From assembly GCF_025244705.1 (NCBI RefSeq), contig NZ_CP104207.1, positions 2,852,001-2,916,000 on the forward strand: a DNA stretch of 64,000 nt, read 5' to 3'. Source of the stretch: Sphingopyxis sp. PET50. GTDB taxonomy: Bacteria; Pseudomonadota; Alphaproteobacteria; Sphingomonadales; Sphingomonadaceae. Position 1 is the stretch's first letter. Each line of letters begins with the position of its first letter. The translations under genes and the position numbers were made by a program. The notes under the pieces are model-generated. The model ran no database searches. It was not told where the DNA came from and saw only the letters and a list, made by a program, of their open reading frames with translations. Below, piece by piece: positions 8,657-16,919 of the stretch.

Positions 8657-10286
8657 CCCCTCCCCCGTCCCGCTCACCGGGCAGCAAGTCGATCAGCACC
8701 ACACGGCCCGGCTCATCTGCGATCAGCCCGTTCGTCCGCAGTTGCGATATGGCGGCGTTCCATTGCGCCCCGACCGGTTGGCGATCGATCCTCGCGGCAA
8801 CGTCCTCATAAGACCCGTTCCCGCCTTCAAGGGCGGCGTCGAATATCTTGCGCGCCATGCTCGGAAGGACGGCCCGCCAAGCGTTGACCACATCGTCTCG
8901 AGTGCGAGGCGCAGCGCCCGATCCCTCGACGGCCATCAATCCTGCATCGTTCTCGTTGATCCGCCCCGATGCGCGCAATTCCGCCTTCGCATTGTTGAAC
9001 TGAGCGCCCTTGGCCTTGCGCTGGATGAGCGCCGCCCATTGCTCCCACGAGAGCCGAACAGGATGGCGCGCTTCGATCTCCGCGAGGAAGCGCCGCGCTA
9101 GTCCGCCCATCCCATTTTCATCGCGAGTGACCGGCTTGGCGCGCGCAACGGGCTTGGGAGCGACCGGTTCCTCGCGCGCTGGAGTCGGCTCGCGCGCGGG
9201 AGCCGGAACGGCAGAGGTAGGCAGCGCGCGCATTTCCGCTCGATTGACCACTTCGCGGACCATCTTCTGCCATTCGAGCGCGGCATAGAGTTCGTCGCGG
9301 ATGCTGTCGCGCGCCGCTTCGGCCGCAAGAGCGCGCCGCTCGAATGCATCACGATCCTTTCGCATGGCGATGAATTCGGGATGCGACTTTAACGATTCCC
9401 CGAAAATGTGCGTTGCGGGCAAATCGTTCTGGGGCTCGTCTTTCGGCGCCAGCGCCTCACGGATCGCGCCAAGGTCGATTTCGGCCAGCATCTTCGGTTC
9501 ACGCGGTGCCTCGCCCGGTTCCGGGGTCCGGCTGCTATCGAAGGTCGACGGCAAAGGCGACGCGCCGCGCTCAAGCAAACCTAGGCGGGGGGAATATATC
9601 CAGCGTTCACCGCGGTTGAGCGAGGCAAGCGAACCCTTGATCGTCGCCAGCGTTGCTTTGTCGGCATGGTCGCGCAGATATTCGACGATCGGCTTCTGAT
9701 CGACCGGCGCGACGAGCTGGTGAACGATGATGGTCTGCGCCTGCGTCAAAACTTCCTTGTCGATCGACGCCGGGCGCTGGGTGATGAGGTTGAGGACGAA
9801 TCCTGCCAGCCTGCCCCGCTTTGCCATCCAGATCAGTTCCTCGCCGACCTGAAAGCCAAAGTCATCGCGCGGCTTCTGCGCCGCGAACTCGTCGGCCTCG
9901 TCTACGAACAGATGGAAATTCCCGTCGGGCTTGGTCCGCAGCGCACGGCAAAGGTCGCGGACGAACCGGCGCTGCTCTGCTCCTGTCCGCAAGGCCGACA
10001 CGTCGACGATCGCCGAAACGCCATCGCCAATGATCCTGCCGACCGCATCGCCCTGATCGGCTGTGACCGGCACGTCGCCGTGCGCGCCGCCGAAAATCGG
10101 AATGTCGAACCCCGGCCCTTCGCCGCTGGCGTCGGAGCGCATCCCCCACCATGCTCCGGTCGGGTCGATGACGGCGAGATGGCGGCGCTCGCGAAGGAGG
10201 ATTTCGGCAAAGCCTTTCGCCGTCACCGTCTTGCCAGAGCCGGACGCGCCGACCGTTGCGATATGGAGGTCAAGGTATTCGGTCAT
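8547..10286 (-). CDS. HerA-like P-loop ATPase
   Basis: 579 aa. The N-terminal HerA/DUF87-type ATPase domain has Walker A (VGASGSGKT, about residue 13) and Walker B (FHLFVDEADE, about residue 115), with NLITQRPASIDKEVLTQAQT like the sensor region of HerA/FtsK-type hexameric translocases. A long charged Ala/Pro linker (residues 290-400) leads to two similar helical repeats (SWEQWAALIQRKAKGAQFNNAKAELRASGRI and YEDVAARIDRQPVGAQWNAAISQLRTNGLI). It starts with ATGA overlap to the DUF5131 gene. The last 35 or so residues overlap the excisionase frame and look non-natural, so the true stop may have been lost. Probably DNA pumping, processing or defence. Confidence 0.72.
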   Translation of the reverse strand: MTEYLDLHIATVGASGSGKTVTAKGFAEILLRERRHLAVIDPTGAWWGMRSDASGEGPGFDIPIFGGAHGDVPVTADQGDAVGRIIGDGVSAIVDVSALRTGAEQRRFVRDLCRALRTKPDGNFHLFVDEADEFAAQKPRDDFGFQVGEELIWMAKRGRLAGFVLNLITQRPASIDKEVLTQAQTIIVHQLVAPVDQKPIVEYLRDHADKATLATIKGSLASLNRGERWIYSPRLGLLERGASPLPSTFDSSRTPEPGEAPREPKMLAEIDLGAIREALAPKDEPQNDLPATHIFGESLKSHPEFIAMRKDRDAFERRALAAEAARDSIRDELYAALEWQKMVREVVNRAEMRALPTSAVPAPAREPTPAREEPVAPKPVARAKPVTRDENGMGGLARRFLAEIEARHPVRLSWEQWAALIQRKAKGAQFNNAKAELRASGRINENDAGLMAVEGSGAAPRTRDDVVNAWRAVLPSMARKIFDAALEGGNGSYEDVAARIDRQPVGAQWNAAISQLRTNGLIADEPGRVVLIDLLPGERDGGGDDGLRRDSGARLAAQLAPAAQPGRGRALSRYQPADT

Positions 10287-11179
10287 GCGTCGATGTTCCC
10301 CTGCTCGATGGCCCGGCGCCACGGCAGCGCATCATGCGTCTCGCCGTCGAGAAGCCGCCCAGCGCGCTTCTTCCCCCATCGAACCATGGGAACAGCATCG
10401 GCTGGCGGCGTCCCATAGACATGACCGTCCAGCCCGACCCATAAGACGTGATGCTGCGGCTCGCGTGGATCATAGGGGCCGATCTCGCCCCATTGCTTAA
10501 AATGAAAGTCGACGCCGTAGTCTGAACACTGGTCGCGCAGATCGCGGACCCAAACCGGATGCATTATCCGGCACTGATGGCCGCTCTCGCCGCCGACGAT
10601 GATCCCGTCGATATACGGGGAACCGAAAGGCGGAAGTTCGACCCGGCCGAGAAGCGGTTCAAGCGAACCAAAGGTGCGAAGACCATAGAGGTGCTTCACC
10701 TCCATCAGCTTGTCCCAATCGCGGTCGATCTCCTGCTGATTGACCATCGTAGCACCTACGAAGACACTGCGCGGCGGCTCACCGGGGATCGAGAACATGC
10801 GGGCCAACATCGCCGGGGCATTGCCGATCCGCTTGGTCAGGAGCAGCCAGTCGAGCATCGGCGTAGCGAGGATAAGGGCCGCAAGATCGACCCGCCAGCT
10901 ATCGTCGACCTCATTGTCGAAGACATCGGCGAGGCTGGCGCAGAAGACGCTCATGCGCTTGCCAGCCTTTTCCGCAGCCCGGTTCCATTTCAGCGGTTGA
11001 GCCCATGTTGACGGCGCCGTCCGCGAGCGAGGATTGCCCGGCCCCCATTTAGCCCGCCCGTGGCGCACGTCCATCAGCGCCTCGGCATAGCAATGATCGC
11101 AGCCGGGGCTGACCTTCGTGCAGCCAATCCACGGGTTGAAGGTGGAGTCGGTCCACTCAATGGCGGAGTTTTCAGCCAT
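10283..11179 (-). CDS. Phage Gp37/Gp68 (DUF5131) family protein
   Basis: 298 aa. The N-terminus (IEWTDSTFNPWIGCTKVSPGCDHCYAE) has the conserved C-x5-6-C-x2-C cluster of this family, which resembles a radical-SAM-like iron-sulfur site. Later conserved pieces are DWLLLTKRI, SLEPLLG and GGESGHQCR. Length fits the family. The biochemical activity of DUF5131 is not established; members occur in phages and in some defence loci. It is translationally coupled to the HerA-like ATPase by ATGA. Confidence 0.82.
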   Translation of the reverse strand: MAENSAIEWTDSTFNPWIGCTKVSPGCDHCYAEALMDVRHGRAKWGPGNPRSRTAPSTWAQPLKWNRAAEKAGKRMSVFCASLADVFDNEVDDSWRVDLAALILATPMLDWLLLTKRIGNAPAMLARMFSIPGEPPRSVFVGATMVNQQEIDRDWDKLMEVKHLYGLRTFGSLEPLLGRVELPPFGSPYIDGIIVGGESGHQCRIMHPVWVRDLRDQCSDYGVDFHFKQWGEIGPYDPREPQHHVLWVGLDGHVYGTPPADAVPMVRWGKKRAGRLLDGETHDALPWRRAIEQGNIDA

Positions 11180-11360
11180 GCGCCGTCCCCCTCACTTCCG
11201 CCAACCGCTTCCCCCGCCATTCCTCGGCTTCGTCGAACGTGTCGAAGGTCGCGAGCGGCTCCACATTGAAACGCGGTCCATCGCCGGCGATTGCGTAGGT
11301 GCGCTGCTCGTCGATCTGGATCGCGGGGACGTGGATATTGTGGACGGCGAAGGTCATCAT
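11172..11360 (-). CDS. Small hypothetical protein
   Basis: 62 aa, acidic, no recognised motif. It is supported mainly by position: its start overlaps the stop of the preceding gene and its end overlaps the DUF5131 start, the same close packing as the rest of this leftward operon. Confidence 0.5.
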   Translation of the reverse strand: MMTFAVHNIHVPAIQIDEQRTYAIAGDGPRFNVEPLATFDTFDEAEEWRGKRLAEVRGTAHG

Positions 11361-11506
11361 GCGCGCCCCAGCACCCTCGCCAGAATCCCGCGCTTCGGCT
11401 GCTCCATGGGCAGGATCGGCCCACGCAATCGTTCAGCTTGCCATTGCGTCTGGTAGCCAGAATGTCGGGTTGCCCGGAATATCCGGTCAGTTTGGCCATA
11501 GGTCAT
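11357..11506 (-). CDS. Small basic hypothetical protein
   Basis: 49 aa. The ATG at 11506 shares its A with the preceding TGA stop (TGATG) and has AAGGA upstream. Basic and Arg-rich with no recognised domain. Confidence 0.45.
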   Translation of the reverse strand: MTYGQTDRIFRATRHSGYQTQWQAERLRGPILPMEQPKRGILARVLGRA

Positions 11507-11895
11507 CAGCGTGATCCTTCCTGTTGGCGTTCGAACGCAATTCGACCCGGCCACGCGTGCCAGTAGTCGATCGACATTTGCTCACCCCGGCGCTCACCGC
11601 CGAGCACGTGGCGGTCGAACCAAGGCCAGCCCTTCAGATGTTGGAGCCGGTGGCAGTTGCGGGTCAGCGGGATCGACCAGCGGTCAGCGACCTTGGTCTT
11701 GCCGCCCTTCGCGTGGGGCGTTCCCTTGGCCGCATAATCGACGTGCGCGGCTTCCATGTGCCCGCCGCAATCCGGGTTCCGCCCGCCACACGCGCAGGGC
11801 CTCCCGCGCAACCACTGCCGGAAAGCCTCACAGACTTTCCAGTAGGGGCGCGGTGCGTTCTTCCAACGCGGGGCGAAGGCGGAACGGGGCAGCAT
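11506..11895 (-). CDS. DUF968/HNH-like zinc-binding protein
   Basis: 129 aa. CACGGRNPDCGGHMEAAHVDYAAKG followed by IPLTRNCHRLQHLKG has the Cys pair, AAH and C/H..H pattern of HNH-type nucleases such as DUF968 and NinG-like recombination proteins found in phage early operons. It lies with recombination genes (RecT and RecE-like upstream). Endonuclease activity is a family-level inference. Confidence 0.62.
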   Translation of the reverse strand: MLPRSAFAPRWKNAPRPYWKVCEAFRQWLRGRPCACGGRNPDCGGHMEAAHVDYAAKGTPHAKGGKTKVADRWSIPLTRNCHRLQHLKGWPWFDRHVLGGERRGEQMSIDYWHAWPGRIAFERQQEGSR

Positions 11896-12113
11896 CAGAA
11901 GGGAATCTCGTCAGTTGCAAAGCGCTCGATCTCGACCGGTTCGGTCGCCCGAAAGCGGACGGCAGCCATCATGACGAAATAGTCGTGACCGGGGTGATCG
12001 AGCGCCAGCCGCCGTGCCTCCTTCTCCGCGATACTCTGCGAATAATGACGCTCGCGCGGCGAGTGAGGCCCTTTGGGGTTCCAGACGATGAAGAAGGTTT
12101 CGGAAAGCGCCAT
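11895..12113 (-). CDS. Hypothetical protein
   Basis: 72 aa (MALSETFFIVWNPKGPHSPRERHYS). No recognised domain, though FIVWNPKG...A..EA..LA..HPG resembles small phage proteins of unknown role. It ends in a TGATG-type overlap with the DUF968-like gene. Confidence 0.5.
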   Translation of the reverse strand: MALSETFFIVWNPKGPHSPRERHYSQSIAEKEARRLALDHPGHDYFVMMAAVRFRATEPVEIERFATDEIPF

Positions 12114-12115
12114 GG

Positions 12116-12517
12116 TCAGGCCGCCTCGATCGACAGCGTTTCGTGATTGCGACGATCGGCAAAAGGCATTTCATCATCTTCCGGCCCGATGGTGTCGTTC
12201 CAGAATCGTGCCTCGATCAGGTCGAAGCGACCGTCTTCCGAGAACAGATATCCGTCGCGGATTGCAGCGGGAGCGGCGGCAATCGCCTCTTCTCTGGTCG
12301 CGAAATCCAGCCCATAAGCGCCATCGACTTCACCGATCCACCATCGCCAATGGTCGAAAGCATCATCGCCGCGCACGGCCCGCCACGATGCGATCAGCCC
12401 TTCGATCTCATCGTATGACGTGTCGTATTCGTCCGACCGGCGGGCGATTTCGAGCAAGCGGCCGACTGCGGCCATAGCGTCGGCATTCAGGCCCTCGAAT
12501 GGATTGACGGCCGACAT
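12116..12517 (-). CDS. Hypothetical protein
   Basis: 133 aa from the ATG at 12517 (MSAVNPFEGLNADAMAAVGRLLEIARR). Acidic and soluble. The larger frame upstream is shadow of the coiled-coil gene. Function unknown. Confidence 0.55.
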   Translation of the reverse strand: MSAVNPFEGLNADAMAAVGRLLEIARRSDEYDTSYDEIEGLIASWRAVRGDDAFDHWRWWIGEVDGAYGLDFATREEAIAAAPAAIRDGYLFSEDGRFDLIEARFWNDTIGPEDDEMPFADRRNHETLSIEAA

Positions 12518-12845
12518 CAGCGCCCCCCTTCTTCGCCGCCGCCCGCACCTTCCAGGCCTTGGCGTCGTCCCGGTTCTTCTGGCGACGGATGATGTCCGCC
12601 CGCCGCTTCTTCCGCATGGCTTCAGCGTCGGGGCGGAGGTCGGCGGCTTCGGCGCGCGCCTTGGCGAGAAGGTCTCCGCGCGTGTCATAGAGGCGGTTAA
12701 GCGCGTTATACTCCGACCTTAGCTTTTCGATTTCAGCATTAGCGGCGTTGCGCTCGTCGATGGCTTTCGACCAAACCTCATAAGCCTTGACGTCTGCTGG
12801 CCTCATAGCTGCCTCATGCGCCTTCTTCGTCATCAGTCCGAACAT
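12408..12845 (-). CDS. Coiled-coil hypothetical protein
   Basis: 145 aa as read, from the second ATG (12845), which is 7 nt from AAGGAG. Residues 20-100 are a charged helix (AIDERNAANAEIEKLRSEYNALNRLYD). The last 35 or so residues overlap the next gene and look unnatural. One extra G in the run near 12535 would end it at KKGGR with the TGATG overlap used elsewhere, so the annotated C-terminus may come from a lost base. Confidence 0.5.
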   Translation of the reverse strand: MFGLMTKKAHEAAMRPADVKAYEVWSKAIDERNAANAEIEKLRSEYNALNRLYDTRGDLLAKARAEAADLRPDAEAMRKKRRADIIRRQKNRDDAKAWKVRAAAKKGGADVGRQSIRGPECRRYGRSRPLARNRPPVGRIRHVIR

Positions 12846-12907
12846 CGTCATTCTCCTTCAAAATTCACCGGGCGGGTTGTTGGCGCCGCCCGGCTCCCTG
12901 TGGAAAC

Positions 12908-13831
12908 TCAGCCGCCAGTGACGGTCGAAAACCGCATGAGACGATTGTGCTCGGCATCCTCGACCTCGGCCCGCATATCGTCGGGAAGCGCGGCCTTGTT
13001 CGCCGAGAAGTCGCTGATCGCGAGGTCGACGTCGGACTTGAGTTCGAGGGCAGCGATGCGTTTCAGGTGAGCATCGACAGCGGCGCGCGCGGGATGCTCT
13101 TCGTCGACATGATCCTCGCCCATGTCCGTATCGTCCCGGCCTTCTGCTGCGGTCGGGTTGTCGGGGGTGAGGGTGTCGGCGGGTTCAACCTCTTCGGCCT
13201 GCTGCTGGAGCATGGCGCGAGTAAGCGGCTGGGCAGCAACCTCGCCGCCTTCGACGACGGCGAAGTCCTTGACCTCTTCGGCGATGCCGATGCCCTTCAA
13301 GACGTCAGCGAAACCGTCGCGCATCGCCCATGCCCGCGCGCGCATCTGGCGCATCCGCTGGGGATATTGCGTCCACGGCCCCTGTTTCCCGGCGAGGCCC
13401 GCCTTCTTCGCATCTTCCATGCTGAACGTGCGGATGATCGGTGTCTCGCGGCCCTTGCGGACCAGCCGACAGGTCGCCTCGTTGCCGTCGTCGGTTTCCT
13501 CCATGTCGATCAGCAGGCCCGAACCTTGGACCAGCGCCAGAGCGCCGTCGCCCCAGATCGCGGGGTTGTTGCCGATGACCGCGATGGATTGGAGCGCCAT
13601 GAACGGTGCCAGGCCAACTTCCGCCCCGGCGATGATGCCGACGAAAATCTTGTCGGGGTCGTTGCCGTAGGACTTCGGCGTCATGCTCGACCGGGCGAGC
13701 GCTTGCGCCATCCGGTAAGCCTGATCGACGTCGGTCGGGATCATGGCCGCCAGCTTGCCGCCAGCTTGCACCGGAACCTTCTTCGGCTTTTCGGCGACAG
13801 CGATTTCGGTCGAGGGGGATTCGGTGGCCAC
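12908..13831 (-). CDS. recT: RecT-family single-strand annealing recombinase
   Basis: 307 aa from GTG at 13831, with GGAAGGA upstream. The core (PDKIFVGIIAGAEVGLAPFMALQSIAVIGNNPAIWGDGALALVQ) and WTQYPQRMRQMRARAWAMRDGFADVLKG are characteristic of RecT/Redbeta-type annealases. The C-terminal third is acidic and low complexity, common for single-strand DNA partners. It anneals complementary single strands made by the RecE-like exonuclease encoded upstream in the same operon. Confidence 0.88.
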   Translation of the reverse strand: MATESPSTEIAVAEKPKKVPVQAGGKLAAMIPTDVDQAYRMAQALARSSMTPKSYGNDPDKIFVGIIAGAEVGLAPFMALQSIAVIGNNPAIWGDGALALVQGSGLLIDMEETDDGNEATCRLVRKGRETPIIRTFSMEDAKKAGLAGKQGPWTQYPQRMRQMRARAWAMRDGFADVLKGIGIAEEVKDFAVVEGGEVAAQPLTRAMLQQQAEEVEPADTLTPDNPTAAEGRDDTDMGEDHVDEEHPARAAVDAHLKRIAALELKSDVDLAISDFSANKAALPDDMRAEVEDAEHNRLMRFSTVTGG

Positions 13832-13833
13832 GG

Positions 13834-14298
13834 TCAATTTTCCTTCCAAATGCGGCCTGCCCGGATGTGGCAGACGGTTCCTCTGCTCACGCCAAAAGCG
13901 CGAGCGATTTGAGAGAGCGAGCGCGTATCCGCCCGAATTTGGCGCGCTTGCTCGCGAGTTAAGATCGCCCTGCCGTTGCGCTCGCCGTAGTTGGCGCACT
14001 GTCCCGTGCGATGGGTCCGCGCGAGCCGGTCGGCAGTGTTTTCCTTTGCAGTGCCCCAGCGCAGATGTGCTGGATTGACACACGCGGGATTGTCGCAAGA
14101 GTGGAGGGCGTAGGTGCTGGACGGCGGAAACTGACCAGTTGCTATCGACAGGCTGATCCGGTTGGCGCGATACTTGCGCCAACGGATGCGAATGCGACCA
14201 TAACCGGCGCGGCAAAGCTCTCCGCGCCACGCCCAGCATTCGTCAGGGCCCCGACGATCAACCTTCGCCCAGAAGCGCTTTTCATCGATCGCGATCAT
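13834..14298 (-). CDS. HNH homing endonuclease between recE-like and recT
   Basis: 154 aa. An HNH core (ALHSCDNPACVNPAHLRWGTAKENTADR) is followed by a small helix-turn-helix (ILTREQARQIRADTRSLSQIARAFGVSRGTVCHI). The ATG at 14298 overlaps the RecE-like stop (ATGA) and its stop lies 2 bp before recT. It is clearly related to the HNH genes at 25957 and 40288. Probably a selfish insertion that preserved operon coupling. Confidence 0.85.
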   Translation of the reverse strand: MIAIDEKRFWAKVDRRGPDECWAWRGELCRAGYGRIRIRWRKYRANRISLSIATGQFPPSSTYALHSCDNPACVNPAHLRWGTAKENTADRLARTHRTGQCANYGERNGRAILTREQARQIRADTRSLSQIARAFGVSRGTVCHIRAGRIWKEN

Positions 14299-15284
14299 AC
14301 AACGCCCTCTTGAGCGTTGATCAAAGCTGCATCTTGCTCTGAACCGTGCAGATCTATGGTCCGCCGGGCTCCATAATGGAGACCAACCTCCGTGGGCTCT
14401 GGCGCATATGCAGGCCAATGGTCAGCCGCGAGGCAGTCGGCAAAGCGTCGAACAGCCATTCGCATCTGCACCTTACCGCGCTCGATATCGGCGGCGGGCA
14501 GCGTGTAGAGCGATATCGAGTAAGGAAATTCCTTCTCGACAACGATATGCGTCCAGTGCGTCGGACGGTGGCCGTAAATCGCTTCGATGCCCTCGTAATA
14601 GAAGGCGGCGGCCAGATGGTAGCCGAAGCGCCGGATCGCGTTCGAGAAGCCGTGCGGCGAGCAATATTCGGGCGCCATGAATTTGAGGTCCGACACGGCC
14701 CGCACCGGGGCGCCGCGAAGAACGCTGCTCGGCAGGAAGTCGGGGCGGCAGCGAAGCCAAACACCGGTTTCCTTGTCCTGCCAGACCAGCGTCACTTCCG
14801 TGTCGCCGCCCTTCATCGCCAGCTTGGCGACGTCGTGCAGGCCGATGGCGTCCGCGACTTGCCGGACAACCTCCGCTTCCTGATGGCGCAGGATCGTCAT
14901 GCCGCTTTCACGCGCGGCTTCCAGCTCCTCGATTTCGGCAGCGAACTTCTTCGTATGCTTCTCGTTGAAGCCCTTCGGCAGCACGAAATATTTGTCCGCG
15001 ATCCGGTCGGGCGTCAGGAGGAAGTCGTGCGCCATCTTGCCGATCGCGAAGTGCGGCTTTTCCTCGCGCTCGGGCGGGTTCGGGTTGAGCGGGCTATCCG
15101 ACCAGAAGTGGAACGGCGACCGGTTGATGATCGTCTTCGCGCCGCTGGCCGAAAGCGACGGCCCCGGCAGCAGGTTCGGATTGCCATGGTAATCTTCGAT
15201 TGGAATGTCCGGGTAGGCGCCGGGCGCGACGATCAGCGGCGTCAGGTCGGTTGCCAACTCGGCGGTCGGATGGTCATGCAGCAT
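14295..15284 (-). CDS. RecE-like PD-(D/E)XK exonuclease
   Basis: 329 aa. Pattern of exonuclease VIII/RecE-type nucleases: SASGAKTIINRSPFHFW, FAIGKMAHDFLL, then the catalytic block WLRCRPDFLPSS ... AVSDLKFM (D and D-x-K) and FGYHLAAAFYYEGI. It resects double-strand ends to give substrate for RecT. The ATG at 15284 has a GGAG box and overlaps the small membrane gene upstream. Confidence 0.85.
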   Translation of the reverse strand: MLHDHPTAELATDLTPLIVAPGAYPDIPIEDYHGNPNLLPGPSLSASGAKTIINRSPFHFWSDSPLNPNPPEREEKPHFAIGKMAHDFLLTPDRIADKYFVLPKGFNEKHTKKFAAEIEELEAARESGMTILRHQEAEVVRQVADAIGLHDVAKLAMKGGDTEVTLVWQDKETGVWLRCRPDFLPSSVLRGAPVRAVSDLKFMAPEYCSPHGFSNAIRRFGYHLAAAFYYEGIEAIYGHRPTHWTHIVVEKEFPYSISLYTLPAADIERGKVQMRMAVRRFADCLAADHWPAYAPEPTEVGLHYGARRTIDLHGSEQDAALINAQEGVV

Positions 15285-15441
15285 CGCGGTTCTCCACAAT
15301 GATTGCGCCCGCGAACAGTGCAGCAATGATGCTGAAACTGGCGGTCAGGCGGGTCAGGTCGGCTTCATCGGCAGCGCCAGCGAACAGGATCATCGCCAGC
15401 AGACCGCCAAACAGTGCGTAGGTGCGCTCGAGGCGGTTCAA
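15274..15441 (-). CDS. Small two-span membrane protein
   Basis: 55 aa from TTG at 15441 with GGAGG 6 nt upstream. Two hydrophobic segments (YALFGGLLAMILFAGAA and FSIIAALFAGAIIV) are separated by DEADLTRL. It overlaps the RecE-like start by 11 bp. No family recognised. The Shine-Dalgarno site and strong periodic hydrophobicity support it. Confidence 0.5.
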   Translation of the reverse strand: MNRLERTYALFGGLLAMILFAGAADEADLTRLTASFSIIAALFAGAIIVENRDAA

Positions 15442-15481
15442 GGCTTGGCCTCCATGTCAGGGGTGTTGGGGGTGGCGGGCT

Positions 15482-15673
15482 TCATGGAATTCGCCCCACG
15501 AACCCAGCATCGCTGTAGTCCGGCGCTTGGGCGCGGTTGTCCCACACGGTGAGATCGGGAAGATGCTCACGGCACGAAACCTTGCCGAACATGAAGCCAC
15601 GATGGGTCGCGCATTCTTGGCACCACGAGCACCGTGGGCCGCGCTGGTTGGGTTTCAGCGGGCGGACGCTCAC
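15482..15673 (-). CDS. Small Cys-rich hypothetical protein
   Basis: 63 aa, GTG start overlapping the previous stop (GTGA). CSWCQECATHRG and a later Cys suggest a small zinc-binding module. Function unknown. Confidence 0.45.
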   Translation of the reverse strand: MSVRPLKPNQRGPRCSWCQECATHRGFMFGKVSCREHLPDLTVWDNRAQAPDYSDAGFVGRIP

Positions 15674-15933
15674 TTCCCGTCCTCCCTGTCAGTGGTTTGG
15701 CGGGCGGAGAGCATGGCGTCGGCCATTCCATAGGCCCATTCGGCCTTGGCTTTCCAAACTGCCGCTTGATCGGGTTGCGCGTATCCGTTCTCGTCGCACG
15801 GCGCCCAAGTCGTCATGCCGACGAGTGCCAGCCCGGCGAAGTGGTCGCGAAGGGACATGCCCCATTCGGGCTCGTATTCGGTCATGTGCGGGACGCCGAG
15901 CGGAAACGCATACGGGTTTTCTGGCTTGGCCAT
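15670..15933 (-). CDS. Conserved phage hypothetical protein
   Basis: 87 aa. MSLRDHFAGLALVGM ... AEWAYGMADAMLSAR follows a pattern often seen in small phage proteins (L-R-D-x-F-A ... A-Y-x-M-A-D-A-M-L). The ATG at 15933 follows a TGATG junction; the GTG just before is not needed. Role unknown. Confidence 0.6.
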   Translation of the reverse strand: MAKPENPYAFPLGVPHMTEYEPEWGMSLRDHFAGLALVGMTTWAPCDENGYAQPDQAAVWKAKAEWAYGMADAMLSARQTTDREDGK

Positions 15934-16148
15934 CACCGCTCTCCCTCAGGTTGACGGGAGGTGGCTTTCGATATGGCGGCGGGCGGATTGATCTCCGTCA
16001 CTTCCATGACCTGATAATCACAGTCGTGCGGCGCAAAATCCTTCATGTTGAAGGCGTCCGATGCTTGGTCGGCAAGTTCGCTGATCCCGTCGTCATCGAA
16101 CTCGACTTCAATCCATGCGCGAATGGTCGCTTTGTGCGTGGCCATCAT
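15933..16148 (-). CDS. Small acidic hypothetical protein
   Basis: 71 aa (KATIRAWIEVEFDDDGISELADQASDAFN). Acidic, with strand/helix character and no recognised motif. Overlapping stop and start with both neighbours. Confidence 0.5.
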   Translation of the reverse strand: MMATHKATIRAWIEVEFDDDGISELADQASDAFNMKDFAPHDCDYQVMEVTEINPPAAISKATSRQPEGER

Positions 16149-16396
16149 TGCTCTCCAGTGATTTGAGAGGGGTGAGAGGCGGGCTTCGATGCGGCCTCAA
16201 CTTCGGCCTGCATTTCCGTCGCAAGGTCAGCGCCGCCGTTCGCGCCGATCTTCCGCAGCATGGTGCTGAGCACCGGGAGGGCGGTCGAAACGCGGCCAAG
16301 CAGCCCATAAGCGTTGCGCGCGGGGCAATTGCAGCGGTCGTCGCCGCAATAGGCGAAGCACTTCTTGTGCCGGTCGTGGATCGGGGCGATGCTCAT
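16145..16396 (-). CDS. Small Cys-containing hypothetical protein
   Basis: 83 aa from ATG 16396 (ATGA overlap). KKCFAYCGDDRCNCPARNAYG has four closely spaced Cys, a likely metal site. Function unknown. Confidence 0.48.
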   Translation of the reverse strand: MSIAPIHDRHKKCFAYCGDDRCNCPARNAYGLLGRVSTALPVLSTMLRKIGANGGADLATEMQAEVEAASKPASHPSQITGEQ

Positions 16397-16665
16397 GACG
16401 GTGGCCTCGCATCGACCTTCGGCCCCCAAAAGAAGTCCAGCGGCCATTGCGTGACCGGGATACCGAAGACGCTGACAGAAAATTCTTCCGCGCTTCCCGG
16501 GTCACCATTATTGTCGTGGACCTCGACGATTTCCCATTCGCCGCTAATCCAGTCCTGCTCGGCGGCGACGTTGATGGGCGCATCCAGAATGCCGTGCAGA
16601 TAACCCTCGCTGGGCGCTTTCAGCTTGGCCCAATAGTAGCCGGGTTCGGTCGGCAGCGCGCTCAC
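16393..16665 (-). CDS. Conserved phage hypothetical protein
   Basis: 90 aa from GTG 16665 (GTGA overlap with the upstream stop). LPTEPGYYWAKLKAPSEG ... WEIVEVHDNNG resembles small phage proteins with a PGYYWAR-like start that recur in many prophages; their role is unknown. Confidence 0.58.
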   Translation of the reverse strand: MSALPTEPGYYWAKLKAPSEGYLHGILDAPINVAAEQDWISGEWEIVEVHDNNGDPGSAEEFSVSVFGIPVTQWPLDFFWGPKVDARPPS

Positions 16666-16919
16666 AGCCCCGCACTCCACACCCAATGCACCCCGATCAT
16701 CGCCAAGCTCAGGGCAAGCAGACCAAGGCCGAAGCGGAGGGTGATGACGGGCTCAAGGTCGGGATCAGCCTGCAAATCCTCAGCCGGCGCGATCATCGGC
16801 TGGCATGGATTGTCGCGGCTCAGATCGACCCGCGGATCGTCGCCATCGCACGGATCAAAGCCGGTGAAGGGCGAGAAGGATGCCGAGACGCGGGCGAATT
16901 GTGAGAGACCGCCGGTCAT
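16662..16919 (-). CDS. Hypothetical protein with C-terminal membrane anchor
   Basis: 85 aa. The C-terminus (ITLRFGLGLLALSLAMIGVHWVW) is a single transmembrane segment and the rest is polar and acidic. The first ten residues (MTGGLSQFAR) are identical to those of the 42-aa protein at 17874-18002, suggesting duplication of a start region. Confidence 0.5.
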   Translation of the reverse strand: MTGGLSQFARVSASFSPFTGFDPCDGDDPRVDLSRDNPCQPMIAPAEDLQADPDLEPVITLRFGLGLLALSLAMIGVHWVWSAGL

